Part shown: positions 7,978 to 15,217 of the stretch, piece after piece
How positions within the stretch are numbered: position 1 is the first letter of the stretch
Layout of the letters: each line of letters starts with the position of its first letter
Source: Prevotella sp.
GTDB lineage: Bacteria > Bacteroidota > Bacteroidia > Bacteroidales > Bacteroidaceae
Direction of reading: 5' to 3'
Assembly (NCBI GenBank): GCA_017442765.1
Contig: JAFRZC010000042.1
Span: 1-23,469, forward strand
Length of the DNA stretch: 23,469 nt
The notes under the pieces: model-generated
The model's database searches: none
Seen by the model: only the letters and a program-made list of their open reading frames with translations
Told to the model about the DNA's origin: nothing
Made by a program: the position numbers and the translations under genes

Positions 7978-9258
7978 ATGGCAACAGTAAAACCATTTAA
8001 GGGTATCCGCCCGCCGAAAGAATTGGTAGAACTTGTAGAGAGCCGTCCCTACGACGTGCTCTCCTCAGAGGAGGCGCGTGCCGAGGCTGGTGACAATGAG
8101 ATGAGCCTTTACCATATCATCAAGCCGGAAATAGACTTCCCCGTTGGAACGAGCGAATACGACCCTCGTGTCTATGAGCGTGCCGCCGAAAATTTCCGGA
8201 AGTTCCAGGAACGCGGGTGGCTGGTACAGGATACGTCGGAGCACTATTACATCTACGCGCAGACCATAGGAGAATCCCCCCTGTGGGGGCTGCGGGGGGC
8301 TTCCGGGAAGACCCAGTACGGGCTGGTCGTTGGCGCGAGGGTCGATGACTACATGAGCGGTGTAATCAAGAAACACGAGCTCACCCGCCGCGACAAAGAG
8401 GAAGACCGCATGAGGCACGTCCGGGTAAACAATGCCAACATCGAGCCCGTCTTCTTCGCCTATCCCGACAATGCCGTGCTCGACCGGCTCATCATGCGGT
8501 ATGCGAAGGGCGAGCCTGAGTATGATTTCATCGCGCCCATCGACGGATTCCGCCATCAGTTCTGGGTTATCTCCGACAAGACCGACATCGCCACTATCAC
8601 CGACGAGTTCCGCAAGATGCCGTCGCTATACATTGCCGACGGCCACCACCGATCGGCCGCTGCTGCGCTCGTGGGTGCGGAGAAAGCCCGCCAGAACCCC
8701 AACCATCGGGGCGACGAGGAGTACAACTACTTCATGGCCGTCGCGTTCCAGGCGTCGCAGCTGACCGTACTCGACTACAACCGCGTGGTGAAAGACCTTA
8801 ACGGGCTCTCGTCGGAGCAGTTCCTCGAGGCACTTCGGAAGAATTTTACCATAGAAAAGAAAGGCTGCGAAATCTACAAACCCGCCCGCCTGCACGAGTT
8901 CTCGCTTTATCTCGATGGTTGCTGGTACGCCCTCAATGCCCGCGAGGGAACCTTCGACGACAGCGACCCTATCGGTGTGCTCGATGTGGACATCTCCTCG
9001 CGGCTAATACTCGACGAGATTTTGCAGATTGGCGACCTGCGGTCGTCGCATCGCATCGATTTCGTCGGAGGACTGCGAGGATTAGGGGAGTTGAAACGCC
9101 GCGTCGACAGCGGAGAGATGCGAGCCGCCCTCGCCCTCTATCCTGTCAGTATGCAGCAGATAATGGACATAGCCGACAGCGGAAACATCATGCCGCCGAA
9201 AGCCACATGGTTTGAGCCCAAGCTGCGCAGCGGACTTGTCATCCATAAACTCGCATGA
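7978..9258 (+). CDS. DUF1015 family protein of the serine operon
   Basis: The 426-residue protein begins MATVKPFKGIRPP and matches the DUF1015 family by its N terminus, the KKHELTRRDKEEDR segment and the motif YIADGHHRSAAAA (Asp221-Arg225). A DGHHR motif also marks ParB/sulfiredoxin-like enzymes, including free-serine kinases of the SerK/SbnI kind (family knowledge, not shown here). It starts 3 bp after serA and overlaps the next gene by ATGA. No serB-type phosphatase lies nearby, so a role in serine or phosphoserine metabolism is a reasonable inference, though direct proof is lacking. Residues 99-110 (ESPLWGLRGASG) are encoded by an unusual GC-rich segment that looks inserted. Confidence 0.85.
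   Translation: MATVKPFKGIRPPKELVELVESRPYDVLSSEEARAEAGDNEMSLYHIIKPEIDFPVGTSEYDPRVYERAAENFRKFQERGWLVQDTSEHYYIYAQTIGESPLWGLRGASGKTQYGLVVGARVDDYMSGVIKKHELTRRDKEEDRMRHVRVNNANIEPVFFAYPDNAVLDRLIMRYAKGEPEYDFIAPIDGFRHQFWVISDKTDIATITDEFRKMPSLYIADGHHRSAAAALVGAEKARQNPNHRGDEEYNYFMAVAFQASQLTVLDYNRVVKDLNGLSSEQFLEALRKNFTIEKKGCEIYKPARLHEFSLYLDGCWYALNAREGTFDDSDPIGVLDVDISSRLILDEILQIGDLRSSHRIDFVGGLRGLGELKRRVDSGEMRAALALYPVSMQQIMDIADSGNIMPPKATWFEPKLRSGLVIHKLA
8272..8307. repeat. GC-rich hairpin-like segment in frame within the DUF1015 gene
   Basis: The 36 bp encode ESPLWGLRGASG and contain CCCCCCTGTGGGGG, a short self-complementary stem, followed by GGGGGGCTTCC. G/C runs of this kind are not seen elsewhere in the gene. 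The segment falls between an alpha/beta stretch (HYYIYAQT) and KTQYGLVVGA, where a short loop is expected. The left window edge (11-21, AAGCCCCCCGC) carries a similar word. It is probably a small palindromic repeat accommodated as a surface loop. Confidence 0.45.
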
Positions 9259-9836
9259 CCGATACGTACACGACCATAACTGGCAAGAGCGAAGGATTTT
9301 ACTCCGAGAAACGGAGTAAGTTCTTCGCTTTTGCGCATCATGTGACTTCTACAGAGGAGATAAAAACCATCATCGCGAGCTATCGCAGGAAATACTACGA
9401 TGCCCGCCACGTATGCTATGCCTACATATTGGGTCCCGACCGCCAGGACTATCGCGCCAACGACGACGGTGAACCCTCCTCCACGGCTGGCAAGCCCATC
9501 CTCGGACAGATTAACTCCAGCGGGCTTACCGATACACTTATCGTTGTTGTTCGCTACTATGGCGGAGTGAACCTCGGCACGAGCGGTCTTATCGTGGCTT
9601 ATCGCGAGGCTGCCGCCGATGCCATCGCCCATGCAACAACCGAGGAGCGACATGTTGAGGAAACCATCGTCTATGATTTTGCCTATCCCATGATGAACGA
9701 TGTCATGCGCATAGTCAAAGACATGAATCCCCGTATCATCTCCCAGACCTACGACAACACGTGCTCCATCACCCTTGCTATCCGCCGCTCACAGGCAGAG
9801 CAGCTCCGGCAGCGTCTGCAGGCGCTCCATCACTAA
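9255..9836 (+). CDS. IMPACT / YigZ family protein (UPF0029)
   Basis: The 193 residues match the YigZ/IMPACT family, a ribosome- or RNA-associated fold with two similar alpha/beta domains. The signature region RHVCYAYILGPDRQDYRANDDGEPSSTAGKP is spread over about residues 51-80, followed by VVVRYYGGVNLGTSGL (97-112), the family's most conserved block. The C-terminal DUF1949-like domain (about 135-193) has the usual ferredoxin-like pattern. Its ATG overlaps the DUF1015 stop in ATGA, so it is the last gene of the serine operon, although no functional link is known. The biochemical role of bacterial YigZ proteins is not settled. Confidence 0.9.
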   Translation: MTDTYTTITGKSEGFYSEKRSKFFAFAHHVTSTEEIKTIIASYRRKYYDARHVCYAYILGPDRQDYRANDDGEPSSTAGKPILGQINSSGLTDTLIVVVRYYGGVNLGTSGLIVAYREAAADAIAHATTEERHVEETIVYDFAYPMMNDVMRIVKDMNPRIISQTYDNTCSITLAIRRSQAEQLRQRLQALHH

Positions 9837-9907
9837 AAGACCGCAATCCCTAAAAGGCTAAAAAATCCATCCGCATGCATGAGCTATGATTGCAAAAGAC
9901 GATGTTC

Positions 9908-9981
9908 CGGCAAAAATTCTCTAGGGAATTTTGTCTGAAACATATACCTTTCGCAATAAATTCCCTAGGGAATTTTTGCCG
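9908..9981. repeat. Large intergenic hairpin with CCCTAGGG cores
   Basis: Arms of 24 bp (9908-9931 and 9958-9981) pair with one mismatch around a 26-nt loop; each arm also contains a near or perfect self-palindrome (AATTCCCTAGGGAATT at 9959-9974). The loop carries GAAACATATACCT (9937-9949) and the right arm runs into CCGAAAGACGG (9979-9989), both shared with the gyrA leader. It lies 72 bp after the yigZ-like gene and about 100 bp before the AlaX-like gene. It may act as a transcript terminator/processing site or be a mobile palindromic element; there is no T-run. Confidence 0.75.
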
Positions 9982-10084
9982 AAAGACGGCTTTTCATTTG
10001 GTGGAAGAGCGGACAATGCCTGCAAAATCATCGTAAACGGCAGACTTTGAGCCTGCGGGATACGGAATAATCAAAATACCCGAT

Positions 10085-10552
10085 ATGGATAAAACCTATT
10101 TGCTCAACGGGCATAACAAAGACGAGTACCCCCCTGCGCATACGGCGGAGCATCTGCTAAACCAGCTGATGACTAGAATGTTCGGTTGTGAGCGCAGCCG
10201 CAATGCTCACGTTGAGCGCAAGAAAAGTAAAATCAGCTATACGCTCGACCGCAAACCAGACAGGAGCGAGGAAAAGGAAATCGAACGGCGAATGAATGAG
10301 CTCATAGCAGAAGATCTGCCCGTGACCTTCGAGCTTGTTGACCGTATGCATTTGCCGGAGGGCGTGGATGCCACACGTTTGCCCGAAGACGTGTCGGATG
10401 CTATCCGTCTTGTGCGTATCGGCGATTACGACGTTTGCCCTTGTATCGGAAAGCACGTGCGTTCAACAAGTCAGATTGGGCGTTTCGAGCTGTTGGGCAC
10501 AAATTGGGACGAGCTGACTCACACTTTTCGCATCCGTTTCAAAATCGTATAG
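10085..10552 (+). CDS. AlaX-like trans-editing protein (alanyl-tRNA synthetase SAD-type domain)
   Basis: The 155-residue protein resembles stand-alone editing domains that hydrolyse mischarged aminoacyl-tRNA (AlaX; related to the SAD domain of threonyl- and alanyl-tRNA synthetases). The two zinc-binding motifs are present and correctly ordered: HTAEH (His19, His23) and CIGKH (Cys120, His124). It is shorter than most AlaX proteins and lacks the Gly-rich N-terminal extension. Which tRNA it acts on cannot be told from sequence; Ser-tRNA-Ala is the usual AlaX substrate. It stands alone after a 248-bp gap and converges on the leftward operon, the two stop codons being 18 bp apart with no clear terminator. 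Confidence 0.85.
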   Translation: MDKTYLLNGHNKDEYPPAHTAEHLLNQLMTRMFGCERSRNAHVERKKSKISYTLDRKPDRSEEKEIERRMNELIAEDLPVTFELVDRMHLPEGVDATRLPEDVSDAIRLVRIGDYDVCPCIGKHVRSTSQIGRFELLGTNWDELTHTFRIRFKIV

Positions 10553-10570
10553 GGACATGTGGGAAAGCAC

Positions 10571-11389
10571 TCATTCCTCGAGATGCTGCCTGATATGGTT
10601 TGCCGCCTTGTCGTCGAGCGGGGGAATGGGCATGAAGCCCTCTGTCAGCCGGGCGGTCTCAGACATCAGCTGGAGCAGCCGGCCCATTAGTGGATAGACC
10701 TTGAGTGCTAGCAAGAGTTCTTGCAGCTTGTCTTCGTCGTAGGGTGTCTGGACGAGATAGGATGCCAGGTCGGAGAGGAAGCGGCGTGTCAGACGGCGGC
10801 GCGCTATCAGCAACCGGGCGTATAGCACTTGTTGGCAGATGACCTGCAGCGGCTCTTCCGCCTGGGGCACTTTTGAGGCGATTTCTTTCCGTATCTTCTC
10901 CTCGCTTAATTTCAGAACTTCCGAATAGAGCTGGTGCAATTGCCCTGCCATCGCTTGGGGAGTGATGAGCGTGGTTGTCAGGGCGTTCGGAATGAGCACG
11001 CCTTTTCCCTTGTACGCTGTCTTTGCCAGTTCCCTTTGCTCTATTCTGCTGTTGAGATGTATGGCGCTGACATAGCGCTCCATGCCGCTGAAAGTCATGG
11101 CCGTCGTGTCGAGCGGAGAATAGACTACCGGGACTCTTAACTTGTAGGCATGTCGCAGAATCGTCGTGATTTTTTCATCGGGGCGACCCAGCAGATGATA
11201 TATATCGGGCGAGGGAAAGCTATTAGCCGCTGACCGCCCGTCATAGCGCAATGGTTTTACCGGCAATGCTCCCTCAAAGGATGAGGGATGAGGGCTGAGA
11301 GATGAGAGAAATCCGGTAAGAAGGAAATCCTCCATTTGCAGAAGAAAGTCTTTCCTAAAAGAAGCGGGATACAGGTATTGAACGGTCAT
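10571..11389 (-). CDS. Unrecognised protein, possibly degenerate GT-B-like, next to a glycosyltransferase
   Basis: The ATG at 11389 (MTVQYLYPASF) lies 14 bp after the GT2 stop and gives 272 residues; a TTG at 11401 is an in-frame alternative. I do not recognise the family firmly. The stretch DIYHLLGRPDEKITTILRHA followed by VPVVYSPLDTT (about 65-100) resembles the N-terminal Rossmann half of GT4-type glycosyltransferases, and KGVLIPNAL resembles a GT4 linker, but no nucleotide-sugar-binding half follows. The rest is an Arg/Leu-rich helical region. Residues 27-38 (FLSSLSPHPSSF) are encoded by a heptanucleotide repeat tract. It is the last gene of the leftward run. Confidence 0.7.
   Translation of the reverse strand: MTVQYLYPASFRKDFLLQMEDFLLTGFLSSLSPHPSSFEGALPVKPLRYDGRSAANSFPSPDIYHLLGRPDEKITTILRHAYKLRVPVVYSPLDTTAMTFSGMERYVSAIHLNSRIEQRELAKTAYKGKGVLIPNALTTTLITPQAMAGQLHQLYSEVLKLSEEKIRKEIASKVPQAEEPLQVICQQVLYARLLIARRRLTRRFLSDLASYLVQTPYDEDKLQELLLALKVYPLMGRLLQLMSETARLTEGFMPIPPLDDKAANHIRQHLEE
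11281..11308 (-). repeat. Heptanucleotide tract in the coding sequence of the terminal operon gene
   Basis: Four units can be read on the plus strand: ATGAGGG, ATGAGGG, CTGAGAG, ATGAGAG (minus strand CYCTCAT). They encode the Ser/Leu/Pro-rich stretch at residues 28-37. A gain or loss of one 7-bp unit would shift the frame. Confidence 0.65.
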
Positions 11390-11403
11390 GTCGAAAATCA
11401 AGG

Positions 11404-12600
11404 TCAGACTTTGTGAGTGCTGTAATCGGTTTTGTCTGAGCGCCTGTATTGGTATAGGCGCAGAAGATGATGAAGGGGCAGTACCCTCTCATAGAAGGGA
11501 ATCATGGGCAAAGGCAATCTCTCATTACGACGTTCGGCGGCTTTCTTGGCGAAGCGGATGCGCAAAAATGTGTTGACGAATATTGACAGGAGGGCAGTGC
11601 CGAAAACAATCCACTGGCCTGTTGTATTAGAGATGAGGGATGAGAGGTGGAAGGCAGCGGGAGTGGGAGCATCGCTCGGGATGGAGGCGAGAGGTGCAAG
11701 CAGGCCGGCCAGCATGGCTATGTCGGTCAGGAACATAAGCGCATTCTCAAGATTAAAGCGCATACGAGCCAAAACCGTTTTCTTGAGGTGGCCTCTGATG
11801 CTGAGATATTGCAGCTGACTGTTGCGCCATCTGCGCTTCGTCGGTGCATCTTCTTTTACGTATGCCTCGGGAGACATTTCTATTGTGGTTGAGTCCTTGG
11901 AGGCAAAGAGGCTGACAAGAAAATCATATTCTCCACCGACGAACTGAAGGTTTTGCCGATAGCCATGCCTGTCGAGAAACAAGCTCTTCCTGAAGGCAAG
12001 GCATCCGCCAATTGCCCGCCAAGGCACGGCTTGCCGCATCAATTGGCAAACAAGGCGCAGTTGGCAGAACCGTTGGAAAGAGGTGGCTCCGGGTGTATGG
12101 CAGTAACTGAGCACAAGATTTTTGTCTGGTGTGAAGTTTCTCGATATAGCGGAAAGCCATTGAGACGTTTCCGGGCAGCTCTCAGCGTCGATAAGGACAA
12201 TCCATTCGTGTTTCGCAGCTTTAACGCCAAGGGTAATGGCCAGTTTTTTGCGGCTGATGTATCGGGAGCTTTCCGGGATATAGGTGACGTATAAGCGAGA
12301 ATCGGTCTCAAAGGCTGTCAGGGCATCTTCGGTCTCAGTGTCGCCTTTTTCGGTGACGACGACCACCTGCATGTCGCCCGCATACTCTTGTCGCAGGATA
12401 ACGGGCAGATGTTCGCGCAGAGCTTCCGCGTTCCTGTTTGGTATGACGAGCACTGAGACGGGCGAGAGTGTGGACGTCGGGATTGGGCAAGCGGGCAACT
12501 TCCTTTTCTTCCATACAAAGAAAGGATTTGCCAGTGGGCTGCTAACGGCCAGCAGGAGTATGGCGGTTGCGGCGAGGACGGCGAATATTTCTGCGCTCAT
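11404..12600 (-). CDS. Membrane-anchored family 2 glycosyltransferase
   Basis: The start is the ATG at 12600, which overlaps the lysA stop as ATGA; the same frame is open further upstream, but only inside lysA. The 398-residue protein has an N-terminal membrane segment (about 4-24), a GT-A domain starting VSVLVIPNRNAE (48-60), an acidic metal-site motif DAE (138-140), the acceptor-region GGEYDF (222-227) and a KRRWRNSQ block (255-262) similar to the QxxRW motif. Two further membrane segments follow (about 287-306 and 329-346). It probably adds a sugar to an envelope glycan or lipid; the substrate cannot be deduced. Residues 319-326 derive from a heptanucleotide repeat located between the last two membrane segments. 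Confidence 0.88.
   Translation of the reverse strand: MSAEIFAVLAATAILLLAVSSPLANPFFVWKKRKLPACPIPTSTLSPVSVLVIPNRNAEALREHLPVILRQEYAGDMQVVVVTEKGDTETEDALTAFETDSRLYVTYIPESSRYISRKKLAITLGVKAAKHEWIVLIDAESCPETSQWLSAISRNFTPDKNLVLSYCHTPGATSFQRFCQLRLVCQLMRQAVPWRAIGGCLAFRKSLFLDRHGYRQNLQFVGGEYDFLVSLFASKDSTTIEMSPEAYVKEDAPTKRRWRNSQLQYLSIRGHLKKTVLARMRFNLENALMFLTDIAMLAGLLAPLASIPSDAPTPAAFHLSSLISNTTGQWIVFGTALLSIFVNTFLRIRFAKKAAERRNERLPLPMIPFYERVLPLHHLLRLYQYRRSDKTDYSTHKV
11626..11646 (-). repeat. Heptanucleotide tract inside the glycosyltransferase gene
   Basis: Three units on the plus strand: ATTAGAG, ATGAGGG, ATGAGAG. They encode LSSLISN in an inter-membrane loop, where variable sequence is tolerated. The tract has the same unit and orientation as those in lysA and the downstream gene. 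Confidence 0.6.
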
Positions 12601-13766
12601 AGCTCTTCTGTCAAATATGCTTTCGGTAGGGGGCGGCAGTTGTACTGGCTGGCCATGGACTGGCCGTAGGCTCCTGCGGAGCGGATGGCTATGAGGTCGC
12701 CCCGGCGGCAGCGGTTGAGGTCGATGGCTTTGCCGAAGACATCGCTCGACTCGCATATCGGCCCTACGACGTCGTAGGTCTCGACGGGCTCTTGGCTGGT
12801 GAGGTTTTGTATGCGGTGGCTTGCCTGGTAGAGGGCGGGGCGGATGAGTTCGGTCATGCCGGCGTCGAGGATGGCGAATTGCTTGCGCGTGCCTTGCTTG
12901 ACGTAGAGTACGCGGCTGACGAGTGTGCCGCACTGGGCGACTACTGCCCGCCCGAGTTCGAAGTGGAGGGTTTGCCCTGATTGCAGATGCAGGTGGCGGG
13001 CGAAGGTGCGGAAATAGCTGTGGAAGTCGGCCATGGGTTGCCGGTCGGGATGGGTATAGCTGATGCCGAGCCCTCCGCCTACGTTGATGTGGCGCACGGC
13101 TATACGATGCCGCTGAAGCTGTTGCAGCAGGTCGCCCGCGCGATTGCACAGGGCCTTGAAGTCGCCCATGTCGAGTATCTGGGAACCGATATGGAAGTGC
13201 AACCCCTCTAGCTGTACGCTGGACATGTGGCGGCTTTGCTCTATTGCTGGAAGCATATCGCTCATGGCTATGCCAAACTTGTTCTCGGCAAGGCCGGTTG
13301 TGATGTTGGCATGTGTGTGCGCGCCTACGTCAGGGTTGATGCGGAGGGCGATGCGTGCTACCTTGCCTTGGGCGGCTGCTAACTGGTTGATGACTTCGAG
13401 CTCGGCGAGGCTTTCTACGTTAAAACAGAAGATGTCGTTCTGAAGGGCAAGGTTGATTTCCCAGTCGGCTTTTCCTACTCCGGCATAGACTATCTTGGAG
13501 GGGGGGAAGCCTGCCTTCAGGGCTGCCTCTATCTCACCTCCACTGACACAGTCGGCTCCAAATCCCTCTTGGCTGATGATGCGGAGCAGGGCAGGGTTGG
13601 CGTTGGCCTTGACGGCGTAGTGTACCTCCCAGGGGTGAGGGGTGAGAGGTGAGAGGGGAGAGGGGTGTACCTCCGCATTTATGATGCGAAGGGTCTCACG
13701 AAGCAGTCGCGTATCGTAATAGTAGAAGGGTGTTCTGAGGTTTTTGAATTTGTCTATGGGAAACAT
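12597..13766 (-). CDS. lysA: Diaminopimelate decarboxylase
   Basis: LysA decarboxylates meso-diaminopimelate to lysine, the last step of lysine synthesis. The 389-residue protein is an alanine-racemase-fold PLP enzyme. It has the PLP lysine in HYAVKANANP (Lys53), GGGLGISY (about 212-219), HFELGR in place of the more common EPGR, and the dimer-interface catalytic cysteine in CESSDVF. Residues 34-48 (HPSPLSPLTPHPWEV) interrupt the region just before the PLP lysine and come from a heptanucleotide tract, with EVH repeated on both sides. The catalytic motifs are intact and the frame is kept, so it is probably active. It follows lysC by 78 bp and is coupled to the GT2 gene by a 4-bp overlap. Confidence 0.95.
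   Translation of the reverse strand: MFPIDKFKNLRTPFYYYDTRLLRETLRIINAEVHPSPLSPLTPHPWEVHYAVKANANPALLRIISQEGFGADCVSGGEIEAALKAGFPPSKIVYAGVGKADWEINLALQNDIFCFNVESLAELEVINQLAAAQGKVARIALRINPDVGAHTHANITTGLAENKFGIAMSDMLPAIEQSRHMSSVQLEGLHFHIGSQILDMGDFKALCNRAGDLLQQLQRHRIAVRHINVGGGLGISYTHPDRQPMADFHSYFRTFARHLHLQSGQTLHFELGRAVVAQCGTLVSRVLYVKQGTRKQFAILDAGMTELIRPALYQASHRIQNLTSQEPVETYDVVGPICESSDVFGKAIDLNRCRRGDLIAIRSAGAYGQSMASQYNCRPLPKAYLTEEL
13620..13674 (-). repeat. Heptanucleotide tract bracketed by a 10-bp direct repeat in lysA
   Basis: GTGTACCTCC occurs at 13620-13629 and again at 13665-13674, exactly 45 bp apart. Between them are four heptamers (GTGAGGG, GTGAGAG, GTGAGAG, GGGAGAG; 13635-13662). The spacing is a multiple of three, so loss of one copy plus the tract would keep the lysA frame. 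Confidence 0.7.
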
Positions 13767-13788
13767 TTTGACGATTTACAATTTTCAC

Positions 13789-13835
13789 GTTTAGTGTTGA
13801 GCGTTTAATGTCCCTCCGTGTTTGTCCGTGGTTCC
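13789..13835. repeat. Short repeats in the lysC-lysA intergenic region
   Basis: The segment 13789-13810 matches 15168-15189 upstream of lysC at 20 of 22 positions (GTTTAGT-type heptamers). It is followed by CTCCGTGTTTGTCCGTGG (from 13814), whose reverse complement closely matches 22341-22361. On the minus strand these lie between the lysC stop and the lysA start. No promoter with a TAnnTTTG element was found here. Confidence 0.6.
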
Positions 13836-13844
13836 AATTATGCA

Positions 13845-15167
13845 TTATGAATTGGGGAACAACACATCGCTCAGACTTTGCAGGGCACGTTTCTTGTCGG
13901 CTTTGCGGATGAGGAAGGAGATGTTGTAGTTGCTCCCACCGTATGAAATCATACGCACGGGGATATTTCTCATCGCGTCGAGGGCGAGGGTCTCAAATCC
14001 GAGATTACTCCAGTCCAGGTCGCCTACGACACAGACGATACACATGTCGCTATCGACAGTGACGGTGCCGTATTGCTTCAGTTCATCGACAATGTCGTTG
14101 AGATGGCTGTCGTTGTCGATGCTCATCGAGACACCGACCTCGGAAGTGGCTATCATGTCGATGGGAGTCTGGTAGCTTTCGAAAATCTCAAATATCTTGC
14201 GCAGGAACCCTGTGGCCAGCAGCATCCTTGACGATTTAATCTTTATGGCGATGATATTGTCCTTGGCTGCCACAGCCTTGATTTTTCCTCGCACGAGAAC
14301 GTTGTCGATGATGGTTCCCTCAGCCTGCGGGTCAAGGGTGTTCTTCAGTCTGACGGGTATGCCGGCATATTTCGCGGGCTGGACACAGGTGGGATGAAGA
14401 ATCTTTGCGCCGAAATAGGCAAGCTCGGCAGCCTCCTCGAAGTTGAGCTGGCGGATGGCCTCTGTGTTGTCAACGATGCGCGGGTCGTTGTTGTGCATCC
14501 CGTCGATGTCGGTCCATATCTGTATCTCGTCGGCGGGGAGGGCTGCTCCTATAAGCGAGGCGGTATAGTCGCTGCCTCCACGGAGCAGGTTATCGACCTC
14601 ACCGTAGGCGTTGCGACAGATAAACCCTTGGGTCACATAGATTTGATGTCCTTGATGCTCGCTCATAACACTGGCCAGCTTTTCCTTGATATATTGAGGG
14701 TCGGGCTCGGCATTCTTGTCGGTGCGCATGAAATCAAGAGCCGACAGCAATACGGCATCGATGCCTTGCTCCTGCATATAGCCGACCATCATGTTTGTGC
14801 TCAGAATCTCGCCTTGTGCAACAACACTTTTCTCCTCAAAACTGGTGAAGAGGTCTTTGGTAAAGGAGTGCAGGTAGTCGAACTCTTCGTGAAGAAACGC
14901 TTGCATCTTTTCTTTTGCCTCCGTCGTGGAAAACAACTCTTCTACGTGCTGAGTATATTCTTTCTCTAACTGGTTGATGACTTCATTGGCTCCTTCCGGA
15001 TTCTTCTTATAGAGATAGTCGGTTATCTCGACAAGTGAGTTGGTGGTACCCGACATCGCCGACAAAACAACAAAGGTCGGCTCACCTGATTCCACAATTA
15101 GCGAGGCAACGTGTTTCATCCGTTCAGGTGTGCCGACGGATGTGCCTCCAAATTTCATTACTTTCAT
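13845..15167 (-). CDS. lysC: Aspartate kinase
   Basis: LysC phosphorylates aspartate, the committed step toward lysine, threonine, methionine and diaminopimelate. The N terminus MKVMKFGGTSVG carries the kinase signature KFGGTSV (5-11); further kinase motifs include LLRGGSDYTASL and the WTDIDGMHNNDPR region near residues 215-232, typical of aspartokinases. Two ACT domains follow (about 305-440, ending FLIRKADKKRALQSL), where amino-acid feedback would act; the single 440-residue form without a homoserine dehydrogenase domain is like E. coli LysC. It sits between ftsE and lysA; the 50-bp leader is composed almost wholly of short tandem repeats. Confidence 0.95.
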   Translation of the reverse strand: MKVMKFGGTSVGTPERMKHVASLIVESGEPTFVVLSAMSGTTNSLVEITDYLYKKNPEGANEVINQLEKEYTQHVEELFSTTEAKEKMQAFLHEEFDYLHSFTKDLFTSFEEKSVVAQGEILSTNMMVGYMQEQGIDAVLLSALDFMRTDKNAEPDPQYIKEKLASVMSEHQGHQIYVTQGFICRNAYGEVDNLLRGGSDYTASLIGAALPADEIQIWTDIDGMHNNDPRIVDNTEAIRQLNFEEAAELAYFGAKILHPTCVQPAKYAGIPVRLKNTLDPQAEGTIIDNVLVRGKIKAVAAKDNIIAIKIKSSRMLLATGFLRKIFEIFESYQTPIDMIATSEVGVSMSIDNDSHLNDIVDELKQYGTVTVDSDMCIVCVVGDLDWSNLGFETLALDAMRNIPVRMISYGGSNYNISFLIRKADKKRALQSLSDVLFPNS

Positions 15168-15217
15168 GTTTAGTGTTTAGCGTTTAGTGATTTTTCAACT
15201 TTTCAACTTTTCAACTT
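15168..15217. repeat. Two tandem repeats filling the ftsE-lysC gap
   Basis: Heptamers GTTTAGT, GTTTAGC, GTTTAGT run from 15168, directly against the lysC start codon. They are followed by three TTTTCAAC octamers (15192-15215) running up to the ftsE stop. On the coding strand the lysC leader thus reads (GTTGAAAA)3 then (ACTAAAC)3-like repeats. The spacer has no stable hairpin. Confidence 0.7.

Noticed and set aside
9837..10084. tRNA or riboswitch in the gap before the AlaX-like gene.
   Set aside because: No cloverleaf or known aptamer pattern could be traced; the main structure is the palindromic hairpin.
12601..13149. Extension of the glycosyltransferase frame by 183 codons upstream.
   Set aside because: It lies entirely inside lysA, is Arg/Pro/His-rich as expected for a shadow frame, and the family start is at 12600.
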